Origin: an uncultured Opitutia bacterium
Lineage (GTDB): Bacteria > Verrucomicrobiota > Verrucomicrobiia > Opitutales > Opitutaceae
Length of the DNA: 42,435 nt
NCBI GenBank assembly: GCA_903940425.1
Contig: CAJAKX010000335.1
Coordinates: forward strand, 1 to 42,435
Direction of reading: 5' to 3'
In this document: piece after piece, positions 8,053 to 16,682 of the stretch
Numbering within the stretch: position 1 is the stretch's first letter
How the letters are laid out: each line of letters begins with the position of its first letter
Translations under genes and position numbers: made by a program
The notes under the pieces: model-generated
The model's database searches: none
Told to the model about the DNA's origin: nothing
The model's input: the letters and a program-made list of their open reading frames with translations, nothing else

Positions 8053-10176
8053 ATGATCACCTCCAATCGCTTCCACCCGCTGATGCTCCGGGCCCTCCCC
8101 AACCTGATCGTCACCGCCGTGCCGCTGGCCGCCTTCCTCGCCTTTGCCATCCAGCCGTTGATGGGCAAGCAGCTCCTGCCGATTTATGGCGGCACCTCCG
8201 CCACCTGGCTGGGGACCATGCTTTATTTCCAACTGGCGCTCCTGCTCGGCTACGCCTGGGCCGCCTGGCTGGTGCGCCAGCGGACCCTGGTCCAGGTCAG
8301 CGCGACCGCGGTGCTGGCGCTCCTGGCGGTGCTCACGTTTCATCTGCCTTCCGGGCAAATCGACACCACGCCCAGCATCGTCACCGTCGTCTGGCGCCTC
8401 GCGGTCAGCACCCTGCCGGCCATGGTGTTATTGTTCAGCACTTCGCCCCTCCTGCACGGCTGGCTGCGGCAGCGCGGACAGGAGGTGCCATACTACCTCT
8501 ACGCCATTTCGAATGCCGGGAGCCTGGCGGCCGTTCTGCTCTATCCGTTTGTGATCGAGCCCAGCCTGCGGCTCCCGGAGCAGACGTTCTACTGGCACGG
8601 CATTCTTGCCATTGTCGCCGGCCTGCTCGCCCTGGCCGGCTATATCATCCTGCGCACTTCCGCTGAGGCGAGTGACCGGCCAGCTCAAGACGGCCCCGCC
8701 GAAGCCCTGGCCCCCGGTCTCGTCGCCGCCTGGCTGAGTCTCAGCGCGCTCACCTGCATCGGCATGCTGGGCGCCACCTTCCATCTCGCATCCGAGATTG
8801 GCTCGAATCCGTTGGCCTGGGTGGGGCCTTTCGGTGCTTATCTGCTCAGCTTCACCGTCACGTTTTCCGAGCGCTGGCGCCGCTGGATGACGAAGACGAC
8901 CATTGTCTGGCTGGCGGTCAGCCTCGCTGGCTATATGGTGACCAAGGGGTTTACGGCCGTCACGGTCAACGCCTGGACCGCCTGGTGGCTTATCTCGCTG
9001 ACGGCCAGCGGCAGCTTTCTGGGCAACGCCTTGCTGCACAGCCTTCGTCCGGCGCAGCGCTTCGAACGGTATTACCTCATCCTGGCGGCCGGTGGCGTGC
9101 TCGGCGGCCTGCTCTCCGTCATGGTCATCCCCCATCTGTTCGTCCGCCCCGTCGAATTTATCTTCGCTTCCGTGGCGCTGCTGACGGTCGGTATGCTTTG
9201 GCTCACCGGCCGCCGCGAACCCGGCATCGCGGTCATCACGGCCTCCATCCTGTTCGCTCCCGTGATCGGCTTCGGCCTCCAGCAGACCAGAGTCGAGACT
9301 GCCTATGGCGCGCGCGTCCGCCACATCCGCGATCTCTACGGACATGTCATGATCACGCTGAATTCGAAGGATCCGCAGAGCGTCGTCCTCTCCAGCGATA
9401 CGACCACCCACGGCTCACAGCTGACCGCCGATGCGGCGGCGCGGCGGCGGCCCACGCTTTATTACACGGAAAGCACCGGCGTCGGCCGCGTGCTCGAGCG
9501 CCTGCAGGCTGAGCGACCGGCCATGCGCGTCGGCGTGGTCGGTCTCGGGGCCGGCATCCTTTCCGCCTACGCCCGCAAAGGTGATACCTACGATTTTTGG
9601 GACATCGATCCGAAGACCATTCGGATCGCCCGTGAATACTTCACCTTTGTCACCGAGTCGGCCGGCCAGATCAACCTCATCCAACGCGACGGCCGCAAGG
9701 CGCTCGAAGAGTCCCGCTCCGAGTATGACGTGCTGGTCTTGGACGCGTTCACCGGTGACGGCATCCCCGCCCACCTGCTCACGCGCGAGGCCATCGCCCT
9801 TTACCAGCGCCGGCTCGCCGCGCGCGACGGCCTGCTGCTGGTCAACGCCTCGACCCGCTATTCCAGACTGTTCCCCGTGGTGGAGGCCACGGCCCGTTCG
9901 CTGGGGCACGCCACCCTCGACGTCATCACCGACATCAGTGCCTCAACCAATGATCGTGACTGGGATCCGACACACACGGAATACCTCATCGTCTGCCGGC
10001 CTGCGCGTACGAAGGACATTTCCGGATGGTTCGCCGAAGAGGAGGACAAAGGCCGGGTCAAGCACGCGGTCACCACGGTGCAGGCGCCCTTGATCAATAC
10101 GCAGCTGATCTGGAGCGACGACCGGAATGCGGCGCTCGACACGCTGGACCTGGGCCGGTTTCTGTTTGAACCATGA
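8053..10176 (+). CDS. Membrane-fused spermidine synthase-like protein
   Basis: The 707-residue protein starts with roughly 390 residues of multiple hydrophobic segments. A soluble domain of the spermidine/spermine synthase fold follows. It contains GVVGLGAGIL near residue 494, an acidic strand end in FWDIDPKT near 516-523, and LDAFTGDGIP near 562. This architecture is known from many bacteria as fused MFS/spermidine synthase, and the real substrate is usually unknown. The acidic residues of a true aminopropyltransferase are not fully evident, so a methyltransferase-like or degenerate activity is possible. It starts 24 bases after the radical SAM gene in the same direction, which suggests co-transcription. 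Confidence 0.8.
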   Translation: MITSNRFHPLMLRALPNLIVTAVPLAAFLAFAIQPLMGKQLLPIYGGTSATWLGTMLYFQLALLLGYAWAAWLVRQRTLVQVSATAVLALLAVLTFHLPSGQIDTTPSIVTVVWRLAVSTLPAMVLLFSTSPLLHGWLRQRGQEVPYYLYAISNAGSLAAVLLYPFVIEPSLRLPEQTFYWHGILAIVAGLLALAGYIILRTSAEASDRPAQDGPAEALAPGLVAAWLSLSALTCIGMLGATFHLASEIGSNPLAWVGPFGAYLLSFTVTFSERWRRWMTKTTIVWLAVSLAGYMVTKGFTAVTVNAWTAWWLISLTASGSFLGNALLHSLRPAQRFERYYLILAAGGVLGGLLSVMVIPHLFVRPVEFIFASVALLTVGMLWLTGRREPGIAVITASILFAPVIGFGLQQTRVETAYGARVRHIRDLYGHVMITLNSKDPQSVVLSSDTTTHGSQLTADAAARRRPTLYYTESTGVGRVLERLQAERPAMRVGVVGLGAGILSAYARKGDTYDFWDIDPKTIRIAREYFTFVTESAGQINLIQRDGRKALEESRSEYDVLVLDAFTGDGIPAHLLTREAIALYQRRLAARDGLLLVNASTRYSRLFPVVEATARSLGHATLDVITDISASTNDRDWDPTHTEYLIVCRPARTKDISGWFAEEEDKGRVKHAVTTVQAPLINTQLIWSDDRNAALDTLDLGRFLFEP

Positions 10177-10324
10177 CGGAGACTCCGGCCAGCATTGACG
10201 CGTCGCGTCCCCGGGAAGGAATGCCCCTCATCGAGGAGCCGGCATTCCAACGCCGAATCGCTACGCGCCACGAGAAGCCGGCCGGCGTCTTCCCCGGCTG
10301 CGTGCATCTTGCAGCTACAATTGA
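10177..10324 (+). other. Intergenic region with a hairpin
   Basis: The 148 bases hold an inverted repeat: GGAATGCC at 10218-10225 pairs with GGCATTCC at 10241-10248, and an inner CCTC/GAGG pair also forms. No T-run follows, so it is not a classical terminator. It may separate the first part of the operon from the second GT-C gene. No open frame of note was seen. Confidence 0.4.
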
Positions 10325-12160
10325 TTGGATCAGTCACGACGTTTGAAAACACCGCCCAAGTCCGATCAAATCGACGTCCCTCCCGCGGGCGCGTGTCTCC
10401 CGGCGTTTTCCGTCGGCAGGCGCGCCGTCTTCTGGCGCTACCTCGCGATCATCCTCACCGCCAAAGTTCTCCTTGAAGTGTTCTTCTTCATTGGCGTGGC
10501 CCGGCAATATGGCGAAGAGGACATTTTTGTGTCGCTGGCGCTGCCTACGAGGGACCCCGAGCAAAACTATTGGCATTCCATCGCGAGATTCAGGGCCGTT
10601 TCCGACTGGGCCGAGTGGAAAGGGGATCCCACGGACATGTATCCGTTTCGGGTCTCCGCGCTTTACCCGAACCTTTTATTCATGCGGGCGTTTGGGGCTA
10701 CGGAAGCGTCGTTGACGCTGTGGACCGCGCTCACCGGGATCGGTACCGTTTTGCTGGTGGGGCTTATCGGAAGATCGCTGGTTGATGCGCGGACCGGGCT
10801 CTTCAGCGCCGCCGTGCTGTCGCTCATCCCAGGGCACATTCTCTATTCCGCCCGGGTCGACACCGATATGCCGCAGCTCTTTTTTCTGTGCCTCGGCATA
10901 TTCTCCCTCGTCCTGGCGCTGCAGGCGGCCACGAGCCGAAAGCAGCTGACCTTCGCCGCGGCCAGTGGATTGTCTTTCGGCTTTCTGTATCTCGCGAAGT
11001 TGCTGCTGGCTTTTTTAGCACTGAGCTGGGCCATCCTCGTTCCGTTTTTGCTGGCCGCGCTGGCCGACAAGGAGACGCTCCTGGCGCCCAGGGGCAAGCT
11101 GCGGCAGGCGATGTTGATTTCGACCGTGTTGCTCGGCGGCTTCGCCCTGGTTTTTGTGACGGAAAACTGCGACTACTACTTTTTGTCCGGCCACTGGTTT
11201 CTGCATTGGCGAATCATGAAATGCAATGCGGTGAATGTGGAGTCATGGCGTTGCGCGAAATTTGTGACCCTCGGGTTTATCAAGCTCTGGCTGCCACCCG
11301 CGGGTTGGGACGACTTATTGGCTCACACCAGGATGTTCCGCGACAGTCTGTTCCCCGTGGGCTGGATGAGTTCCATTTACAGCATGCCGGTCCACGGGTG
11401 GAGCGGCGCCGTTTTCCTGCCCGCACTTCTGGTTCTGCCTTTTCTCCGCATCAGCCACCGCAAACTTACGCTCCTGATCATCACCGGCTTCGTGTTCTAT
11501 TACCTATATCAGGAGTTCTTCTGGCTTTATCCCACCCGCGAAGGCGGAATGCTCAATCTGACCTTTGTGCACAAAGTGCACCGCTTTATTTTTCCCTGCT
11601 ATATCGGCATCTCGCTGTGTGTCGGACTTGCCCTCGGGTCGCTTTCACGCTTGGGGCAGCAATGCACCCAACACTGGCCCCGGCGCATTTTCCGGTTGGC
11701 CCCAGTTTGCCTCGTGCTCGCTTTTGGCGCCGCCAACTGTCCGGGCACGCTATACTTTCACACGTTCTTGCGTGAGTCTCTCGCGGATTTCCGCCAAGTC
11801 TGCCGCGATTTGAAGGCCATCGCGCCCAATGGAGCGACCGTCTATGTCGCCGCCGGCTCGTGGCCCTATTATCGACTGTTTGAATATCCCCGACACTATG
11901 AGTGGAAGTATTTCGTGGACAGACCCGAGGACGCCGTTTGCGACGGTTGGGGTGTGGTCGGTGGTTCCCTGGGGCACGGATTGTCGCCCGCAACGTACAT
12001 CGAACAATATCCCGAATGGTTGCGCCCCTATTACCGAGGGGACGTCGGGCCTCCGGACGGCTGGCAGTTGATTCAAACGAAGCCGAGTTTGACAGAACCG
12101 AGTGTTCCGGCGGTACGCATCTTGAAGCTGCCGGAGCGCGACCACAAAACCGATCCATGA
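10325..12160 (+). CDS. Second GT-C membrane glycosyltransferase (ArnT/PMT-like)
   Basis: The 611-residue protein is polytopic, with about ten or more hydrophobic segments. Early in the sequence it has an acidic pair in EEDIFVSLA after the first helix, fitting the GT-C catalytic loop. Its C-terminal 110 residues are soluble and include ATVYVAAGSWPYYR. The reaction is probably transfer of a lipid-linked sugar on the periplasmic side. The start is uncertain: no ATG precedes the first helix, a TGA lies directly upstream at 10322-10324, and TTG at 10325 or 10343 are the options. Codon use looks less GC-biased than in the genes to the left, which hints at a separate origin. Its stop overlaps the methyltransferase start as ATGA. 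Confidence 0.7.
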   Translation: MDQSRRLKTPPKSDQIDVPPAGACLPAFSVGRRAVFWRYLAIILTAKVLLEVFFFIGVARQYGEEDIFVSLALPTRDPEQNYWHSIARFRAVSDWAEWKGDPTDMYPFRVSALYPNLLFMRAFGATEASLTLWTALTGIGTVLLVGLIGRSLVDARTGLFSAAVLSLIPGHILYSARVDTDMPQLFFLCLGIFSLVLALQAATSRKQLTFAAASGLSFGFLYLAKLLLAFLALSWAILVPFLLAALADKETLLAPRGKLRQAMLISTVLLGGFALVFVTENCDYYFLSGHWFLHWRIMKCNAVNVESWRCAKFVTLGFIKLWLPPAGWDDLLAHTRMFRDSLFPVGWMSSIYSMPVHGWSGAVFLPALLVLPFLRISHRKLTLLIITGFVFYYLYQEFFWLYPTREGGMLNLTFVHKVHRFIFPCYIGISLCVGLALGSLSRLGQQCTQHWPRRIFRLAPVCLVLAFGAANCPGTLYFHTFLRESLADFRQVCRDLKAIAPNGATVYVAAGSWPYYRLFEYPRHYEWKYFVDRPEDAVCDGWGVVGGSLGHGLSPATYIEQYPEWLRPYYRGDVGPPDGWQLIQTKPSLTEPSVPAVRILKLPERDHKTDP

Positions 12161-12894
12161 CGAGCGACGACCAACCGAAACCGGCGGCACCCCTGCGGCA
12201 ACCCGTGGCTGACAACGAGGACGTCAACGCCAGGTATTTTGACGCCTGGAAGGACTACCAACAACTCGTCGGGAGCATCGATACCTATGATCTTGTTTCG
12301 CGGGCGTTGGTCGGAGAGCTTCACGGCCGGGTCGTGGATGTGGGGAGCGGCGGAGTCGTCAACTATGACTGCGGCAACATCACCGACCTGGTGCTGGTCG
12401 ATATCAGCACGGAGTACCTCAATCGCGTGATCCTGCCGGCCGGTGCGGTTCTGAAGACGGGGACGGCTGTTGCTCTGCCTCTGGGTGACTGCGCGCACGA
12501 CTGTTTGCTCATGCAGATGCTTGTGCATCACCTGGCCGAAGGCGACTACCGGACCACCCGGGCCCGAACCCAAACGGCGCTACGCGAGGCGTACCGCGTG
12601 TTGAAGCCAGGCGGCAAGATCGTCGTGATCGAATCCGTCGTCAATCGAGGCTTTGAAATGGCGGAACGATTGTCGTTTGGGCTGACCCGCCGCCTGCTGC
12701 GTTTGGTCGGACATCCGATGGTGTTCCAGTGGACACCGGCTCGTCTCTGTGCATTTGTGCGGGAGACGGGGTTCATCGACATTCGCGCGGACTACATCCC
12801 GCGGGGAAAGTGGACGATCTTCTTGGGCCGCCGCTGGCCGACGCTGCTTGTGCCGGTCAACCACTGCAAAATCGTGGCAACCAAACCCGGGTGA
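12157..12894 (+). CDS. Class I SAM-dependent methyltransferase
   Basis: The 245-residue protein has motif I VVDVGSGG near residues 57-64, an acidic strand end in LVLVDIS, and the post-motif segment YRVLKPGGKIVVIES. These identify a Rossmann-fold methyltransferase of the Methyltransf_11/25 type. The start at 12157 overlaps the GT-C stop by ATGA, so translation is coupled. The longer open frame upstream, from 11902, lies inside the GT-C gene and is rejected. A plausible role is methylation of a glycan or its lipid carrier. The acceptor is unknown. It converges with the next gene on the reverse strand after a gap of 40 bases. Confidence 0.8.
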   Translation: MTSDDQPKPAAPLRQPVADNEDVNARYFDAWKDYQQLVGSIDTYDLVSRALVGELHGRVVDVGSGGVVNYDCGNITDLVLVDISTEYLNRVILPAGAVLKTGTAVALPLGDCAHDCLLMQMLVHHLAEGDYRTTRARTQTALREAYRVLKPGGKIVVIESVVNRGFEMAERLSFGLTRRLLRLVGHPMVFQWTPARLCAFVRETGFIDIRADYIPRGKWTIFLGRRWPTLLVPVNHCKIVATKPG

Positions 12895-12934
12895 CGCGCA
12901 ACGAGGAAATCGCCAGCGCTCAACATCGCCATCA

Positions 12935-13585
12935 TCATTGCGGGGCGACGCGCGGATCTGGCGCGGGGTCGAATTGAACCTCCGGCGTGCCCCAGATTTC
13001 AAAATACCCGTTCCCCCCGACGCAGAAGTAATCGATCTCGATTTCATAACGCCCGGGTTCCACGGCGGCACCGTAGGCGAAGTCCTTCGTCACATCATCC
13101 TCCCAATGCACCAGACTGCATTCCGTCCCCGAAGCGTTGCGGAATCGGACCCGATATCCGTTTTCACTTCGGAGATGCAGCATCGTATGCGGTGACGAGA
13201 AGGTGATCCAGCCTCGCATGGTGATGCTGCGGGCACGCGGGATGTGAGTGATTTTCTCTTTGATCAGCGTCGTCAGCCATTGCGAATTCACATCGAAGGC
13301 GGGAGGTTGCACCGCGACCGCCAGCGGCGGCCCGGCCAATTCACGTCCGTCATAGAGCCAAATCCGCAGATTACCCCTCAGGTTCGCCGGCAGCGGGTCA
13401 CCGAATAGCGGATGATCGAGTTTCAGGTCATCCTGCGCGAACCGCGGGATCGAACTGGGTATTGGCAGCGGTGCGCTCTCGGTTCTGATCACCCGCACGC
13501 CCATGGCCACGCCGATCAGGAAGGCAGCGCAGCCCGGCCACAAAAGCCAGCGGTATCGGGGCTCAGGGTTGGGATCGGAGATCAT
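12935..13585 (-). CDS. Membrane-anchored beta-sandwich protein (PA14-like), hypothetical
   Basis: The 216-residue protein has a single hydrophobic segment at about residues 13-32, followed by a soluble domain. The C-terminal half contains GWITFSS, a RVRFRN strand, EPGRYEIEIDYF and GNGYFEIWG. That pattern resembles PA14-type carbohydrate-binding beta-sandwich domains, in which a strand pair ends in a short aromatic loop. It is probably periplasmic or surface-exposed and may bind sugar. Its start overlaps the end of the third GT-C gene by 23 bases on the same strand, so the two form an operon. The family assignment is by pattern only. Confidence 0.65.
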   Translation of the reverse strand: MISDPNPEPRYRWLLWPGCAAFLIGVAMGVRVIRTESAPLPIPSSIPRFAQDDLKLDHPLFGDPLPANLRGNLRIWLYDGRELAGPPLAVAVQPPAFDVNSQWLTTLIKEKITHIPRARSITMRGWITFSSPHTMLHLRSENGYRVRFRNASGTECSLVHWEDDVTKDFAYGAAVEPGRYEIEIDYFCVGGNGYFEIWGTPEVQFDPAPDPRVAPQ

Positions 13586-15236
13586 GGGAGTTCACCTTCG
13601 TCGGACGGAAAAGCCACAGCTGCAACAGATGGGATCGCCACGGTCGTCGCAGTGCGGCAAACGTGTGGATCAGAACTGCGTCTCCGCCAAGAATCTTCAT
13701 GCGATCCGGCGACCAGGCGCCATCCGCGCTCATGCCCTCCCGTCGCGCCCCACCCGTCCAGATGCATACCGGCGGCGAATTCCGCAAGTCCAGGAACCGC
13801 GATCGTGACGGCTGAAGCAAGGTCGTGTCGGGCCAGCCAAGCATTTCGAGGAATTGCTCTCCGCCATCTTCATCGATCACCTGCGGAAGCCGGCAATACG
13901 ACTCAAGCCAGGTTGTGCTCGCCGCCGCGGCGTGCCGATAGTCCGCCGTGCTGTCCTCGTATTCATGGTAGCGGACCACCGTGCAATATCCGGCGATTCC
14001 CAGGCAGGCGCTGAGCAGACAACCACGCAGGGCACCGAGCAGCCAGCGATCGAACACGCCCGGCAACGTCAAAACGACGGCCGTAAACGCGGCGACCGGC
14101 GGAGCCAACACATCGGTGTATCTCCACGGTCGGCCGTCGAAGGAGATGGGCAAATAATGCGGCCACAGCCGGAACGGCCAATACTCGATGAAAAGAAACA
14201 GCCCCAACGCGCTGAAGAAGTAGACGAAAGCCATGGTGCGTTCGGGCGACGGCAACCAGCGCCAAAGAACCCCGGCAACCACGCCAAGCCCCAGTGCGAC
14301 CCACATCCAGATTCCGTGCAGCAACATATGAAAACCATCCGGTCCAAAGGGGAGAAAGAGTTGTTCCACGTATTGGTAAAATAGATCGTGGAACTGCAGG
14401 TTCCCGCTCAGATATTTCTCCGGCAGCTTCACCGCGTACATGCGCATCTCGGCTTGGATATTCCCGAAGAAATGCCCCGTCTTTGCCTGATAGAACAGCT
14501 GGACGCCGAGTGCCGGCAGCAAGAAGACCGCCGCCGCCGCCAGAAGAAGGATCCAACGTCTCCGCTCGGGCCAACCCCGGCGGGTGATCTGCAGGAGAAC
14601 TTCGGTGGTCAACCAGATGCCGAGCAGCGGCAGGGCCGTGACTTTGACCTGGTAGGCAGCGGCAAAAGCCGCGCCGGCCAGAAACGAAAATCCAATCCAG
14701 GACAGATGCTGGCGCACCGTGACCGGCGACTCTGCCAATCTAGCGTAGGCGCATCCAAACAAGTTGACGCAAAGCAGGCTCCAGAAGATCAACGGCACCT
14801 CGTTAACCCACATCAAGGAATCGACAAATAAGACGGGATAGCCCGCGAGGATGACTGCGCAAACGACCGGAGCCTGGGATCCGCGGGAAAGGTTTCTTCG
14901 CAGCCAGAGCGCAGTGAGAAGCGGGATGAAGCCTCCGGTAATGATCGGATAAAGCGCGATGCCGTGGGCCGTCCAGCCGAGCCAGTGGATTGAAGCGCCA
15001 ATCGGCAGCAGCCACGCCGGGCGAAACTCGGCCTGTCCCATGTCGCCCAGCGATGGGTATTCGCCCCGGAGGATAAACCCCAGGGGAGTAGCGTAACCAG
15101 GGTCGTCGGGGAGGGCCGTCCCAATTGCAAAAATCCAGCGGGCGAGCAGACTCACCAAAGTGATGAGCACGAGGAGACTCAGAGCCGAATCCCTGGTCGC
15201 CAGCCAACGCTTGATTTGACGGATTCCCGCCATCAT
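13563..15236 (-). CDS. Third GT-C membrane glycosyltransferase (ArnT/PMT-like)
   Basis: The 557-residue protein has about ten hydrophobic segments. After the first helix it has LPDDPGYA, with the paired acidic residues expected in the first periplasmic loop of GT-C enzymes. The C-terminal 120 residues are soluble. It probably uses a polyprenyl-phosphate sugar as donor. Two adjacent ATG codons are possible starts, at 15236 and 15233. It is read away from the GT2 gene at 15693, and the 456 bases between them hold a terminator-like hairpin and a REP-like repeat. Donor and acceptor are unknown. Confidence 0.75.
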   Translation of the reverse strand: MMAGIRQIKRWLATRDSALSLLVLITLVSLLARWIFAIGTALPDDPGYATPLGFILRGEYPSLGDMGQAEFRPAWLLPIGASIHWLGWTAHGIALYPIITGGFIPLLTALWLRRNLSRGSQAPVVCAVILAGYPVLFVDSLMWVNEVPLIFWSLLCVNLFGCAYARLAESPVTVRQHLSWIGFSFLAGAAFAAAYQVKVTALPLLGIWLTTEVLLQITRRGWPERRRWILLLAAAAVFLLPALGVQLFYQAKTGHFFGNIQAEMRMYAVKLPEKYLSGNLQFHDLFYQYVEQLFLPFGPDGFHMLLHGIWMWVALGLGVVAGVLWRWLPSPERTMAFVYFFSALGLFLFIEYWPFRLWPHYLPISFDGRPWRYTDVLAPPVAAFTAVVLTLPGVFDRWLLGALRGCLLSACLGIAGYCTVVRYHEYEDSTADYRHAAAASTTWLESYCRLPQVIDEDGGEQFLEMLGWPDTTLLQPSRSRFLDLRNSPPVCIWTGGARREGMSADGAWSPDRMKILGGDAVLIHTFAALRRPWRSHLLQLWLFRPTKVNSHDLRSQP

Positions 15237-15399
15237 GCGGTTCCTTCGCTATTCGCAGTGTCAATTGGCTCGCACCTCGCCTCGACCGACGTGCTCGAAG
15301 CCATGGACGAACGAATCGTGCTCTGGTCGCTCATCAGGAAACGGACAACCGGGTGAATGCGCCGATTTGAGCGCGGAAACGTGGATGCGTCGAGTCGAT

Positions 15400-15432
15400 A
15401 AAACCGTGCGTCTCGATCCATGCCACGGTTTT
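15400..15432 (+). terminator. Rho-independent terminator-like hairpin
   Basis: AAAACCGTG at 15400-15408 pairs with CACGGTTTT at 15424-15432 around a 15-base loop, and further T residues follow to about 15439. This is the classical shape of a forward-strand terminator. It is odd that no forward gene lies directly upstream. It could end an unrecognised short RNA, act as an attenuator in a long leader of the GT2 gene at 15693, or be a relic of a lost gene. Confidence 0.5.
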
Positions 15433-15459
15433 TTGTTTTGGCGCGTCAACCAATTGATC

Positions 15460-15514
15460 TGTAGGCGCGCGAGCGAGCTCGCGCAATTTTGCGCCAGCAA
15501 GCTGGCAGCCTACA
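15460..15514. repeat. REP-like inverted doublet, TGTAGGC family
   Basis: Two REP-like units face each other. TGTAGGC at 15460-15466 pairs with GCCTACA at 15508-15514. Inside lie a hairpin GCGCGAG/CTCGCGC (15467-15484) and a hairpin GCCAGC/GCTGGC (15493-15506), separated by an AT-rich spacer. Each unit is therefore a TGTAGGC head plus its own hairpin. REP elements mobilised by RAYT-type transposases typically carry a GTAG or GGAG tetranucleotide at the foot of the hairpin, and GTAG is present here. No transposase is in the window. Confidence 0.7.
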
Positions 15515-15692
15515 CGTTACACCGCCAAGGCAAGAGACCGTGCGATCCGTGCGCAGGACGCTTTGCCACCGTTGCCACGGTGCCCAAGGCAACAGCGCCA
15601 GTCATCGAGGCTGAAATCGCGCGCCATCTCGCTTCGGTATCGCGTTTCTAGCAAGCCCGGCCATTCTGGATCGCAAGCCAAGTTGCACCACC

Positions 15693-16673
15693 ATGCCACA
15701 CAAGACCATCGCGGTCGTCATCCCCTGCTACCGGGTTGCCCGTAGTATCCTCGATGTTGTCCGCACCTTGCCCGTCTGGGTCGATGCAGTCTACTGTGTC
15801 GACGACGCCTGCCCCGAGAAATCGGGCCAGTTGATCTGCGCGGAGATCCGCGACCCGCGCGTGCGGGTCCTGTTCCATGAGCGGAATCAGGGCGTCGGTG
15901 GCGCCATGATCACCGGTTTCAAGGCCGCCCTTGCCGCGGGTCACGGGATCATCGTGAAAGTCGACGGCGACGGGCAGGTTGATCCGGGTTTGCTCCCGCG
16001 CCTGTTGCATCCGATCGTTTCCGGGACTGCCGATTTTTCGAAAGGCAACCGCTTCTACGACCTGCAGGCACTGCGGCAAATGCCGCTGGCCCGCCGGATC
16101 GGAAACTTCGGGCTGACGTTGCTGACCAAGGTGGCGAGCGGGCACTGGCACATTTCGGACCCGACCAACGGCTTCGTGGCAATACACCAGGCGGCGTTGC
16201 GGATGCTGAATTTCGAAAAGCTCTCGCGGAGTTACTTTTTCGAAACCAGTCTGCTCATTCAACTCAATATCATCCGCGCAGTCGTGACCGAAGTACCCAT
16301 GCCGGCGCGCTACGGTTCCGAACGATCTTCGCTCAGTGTCTGGCGGACGTTGATCGGCTTTCCACCCAAGCTCGTTGCTGGCTTGCTGCGCCGGCTCCTG
16401 TGGCGCTATTTCATTTACGACACGAATGCGGTGACGGTTCTTCTTTTTGTCGGCTCGCTCAGTCTCGTGGGAGGCGCCGCTTTCGGTTTCTACCGGTGGC
16501 ATGCAGGCGTCGTCGCCGGCCAGGTGCAGACGACCGGAACCGTTGCCCTGGCCCTGTTGCCGGTGATCGTCGGTATTCAGATGCTCCTGCAGGCGTGGCT
16601 TCTCGATATCGTCGACAAGCCCGCCGCCCCGCTCGCCAGCCGGATCAACGATACGTGGGAGTCCTATGGTTGA
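15693..16673 (+). CDS. Glycosyltransferase family 2 with C-terminal membrane helices
   Basis: The 326-residue protein starts with IAVVIPCYRV and has a nucleotide-sugar motif KVDGDGQVDP near residues 88-97, then SDPTNGFVAIH. This is the DPM1-like GT2 pattern. Two hydrophobic segments lie in the last 80 residues, the usual arrangement in polyprenyl-phosphate hexosyl/mannosyl transferases. It probably charges a polyprenyl carrier for one of the GT-C enzymes. It converges with the B12-radical SAM gene, with only 9 bases between the two stop codons. The donor sugar is unknown. Confidence 0.85.
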   Translation: MPHKTIAVVIPCYRVARSILDVVRTLPVWVDAVYCVDDACPEKSGQLICAEIRDPRVRVLFHERNQGVGGAMITGFKAALAAGHGIIVKVDGDGQVDPGLLPRLLHPIVSGTADFSKGNRFYDLQALRQMPLARRIGNFGLTLLTKVASGHWHISDPTNGFVAIHQAALRMLNFEKLSRSYFFETSLLIQLNIIRAVVTEVPMPARYGSERSSLSVWRTLIGFPPKLVAGLLRRLLWRYFIYDTNAVTVLLFVGSLSLVGGAAFGFYRWHAGVVAGQVQTTGTVALALLPVIVGIQMLLQAWLLDIVDKPAAPLASRINDTWESYG

Positions 16674-16682
16674 ACCCGCACG

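Larger units (their letters stand above)
15237..15692. other. 456-base divergent intergenic region
   Basis: This region separates a reverse-strand GT-C gene from a forward GT2 gene. It contains a terminator-like hairpin at 15400-15432 and a REP-like doublet at 15460-15514, listed separately. On the reverse strand a TTGACA hexamer lies about 28 bases upstream of the GT-C start and could be a -35 box, but I see no good -10 box. A forward open frame at 15235-15651 has no family features and crosses the repeat, so I do not call it a gene. Confidence 0.6.

Noticed and set aside
6730-8358. Long reverse open frame over the radical SAM gene
   Set aside because: Composition is typical of an antisense shadow, and the forward gene has complete radical SAM motifs.
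15235-15651. Forward open frame in the divergent intergenic region
   Set aside because: It runs through the terminator-like hairpin and the REP doublet and has no recognisable protein features.
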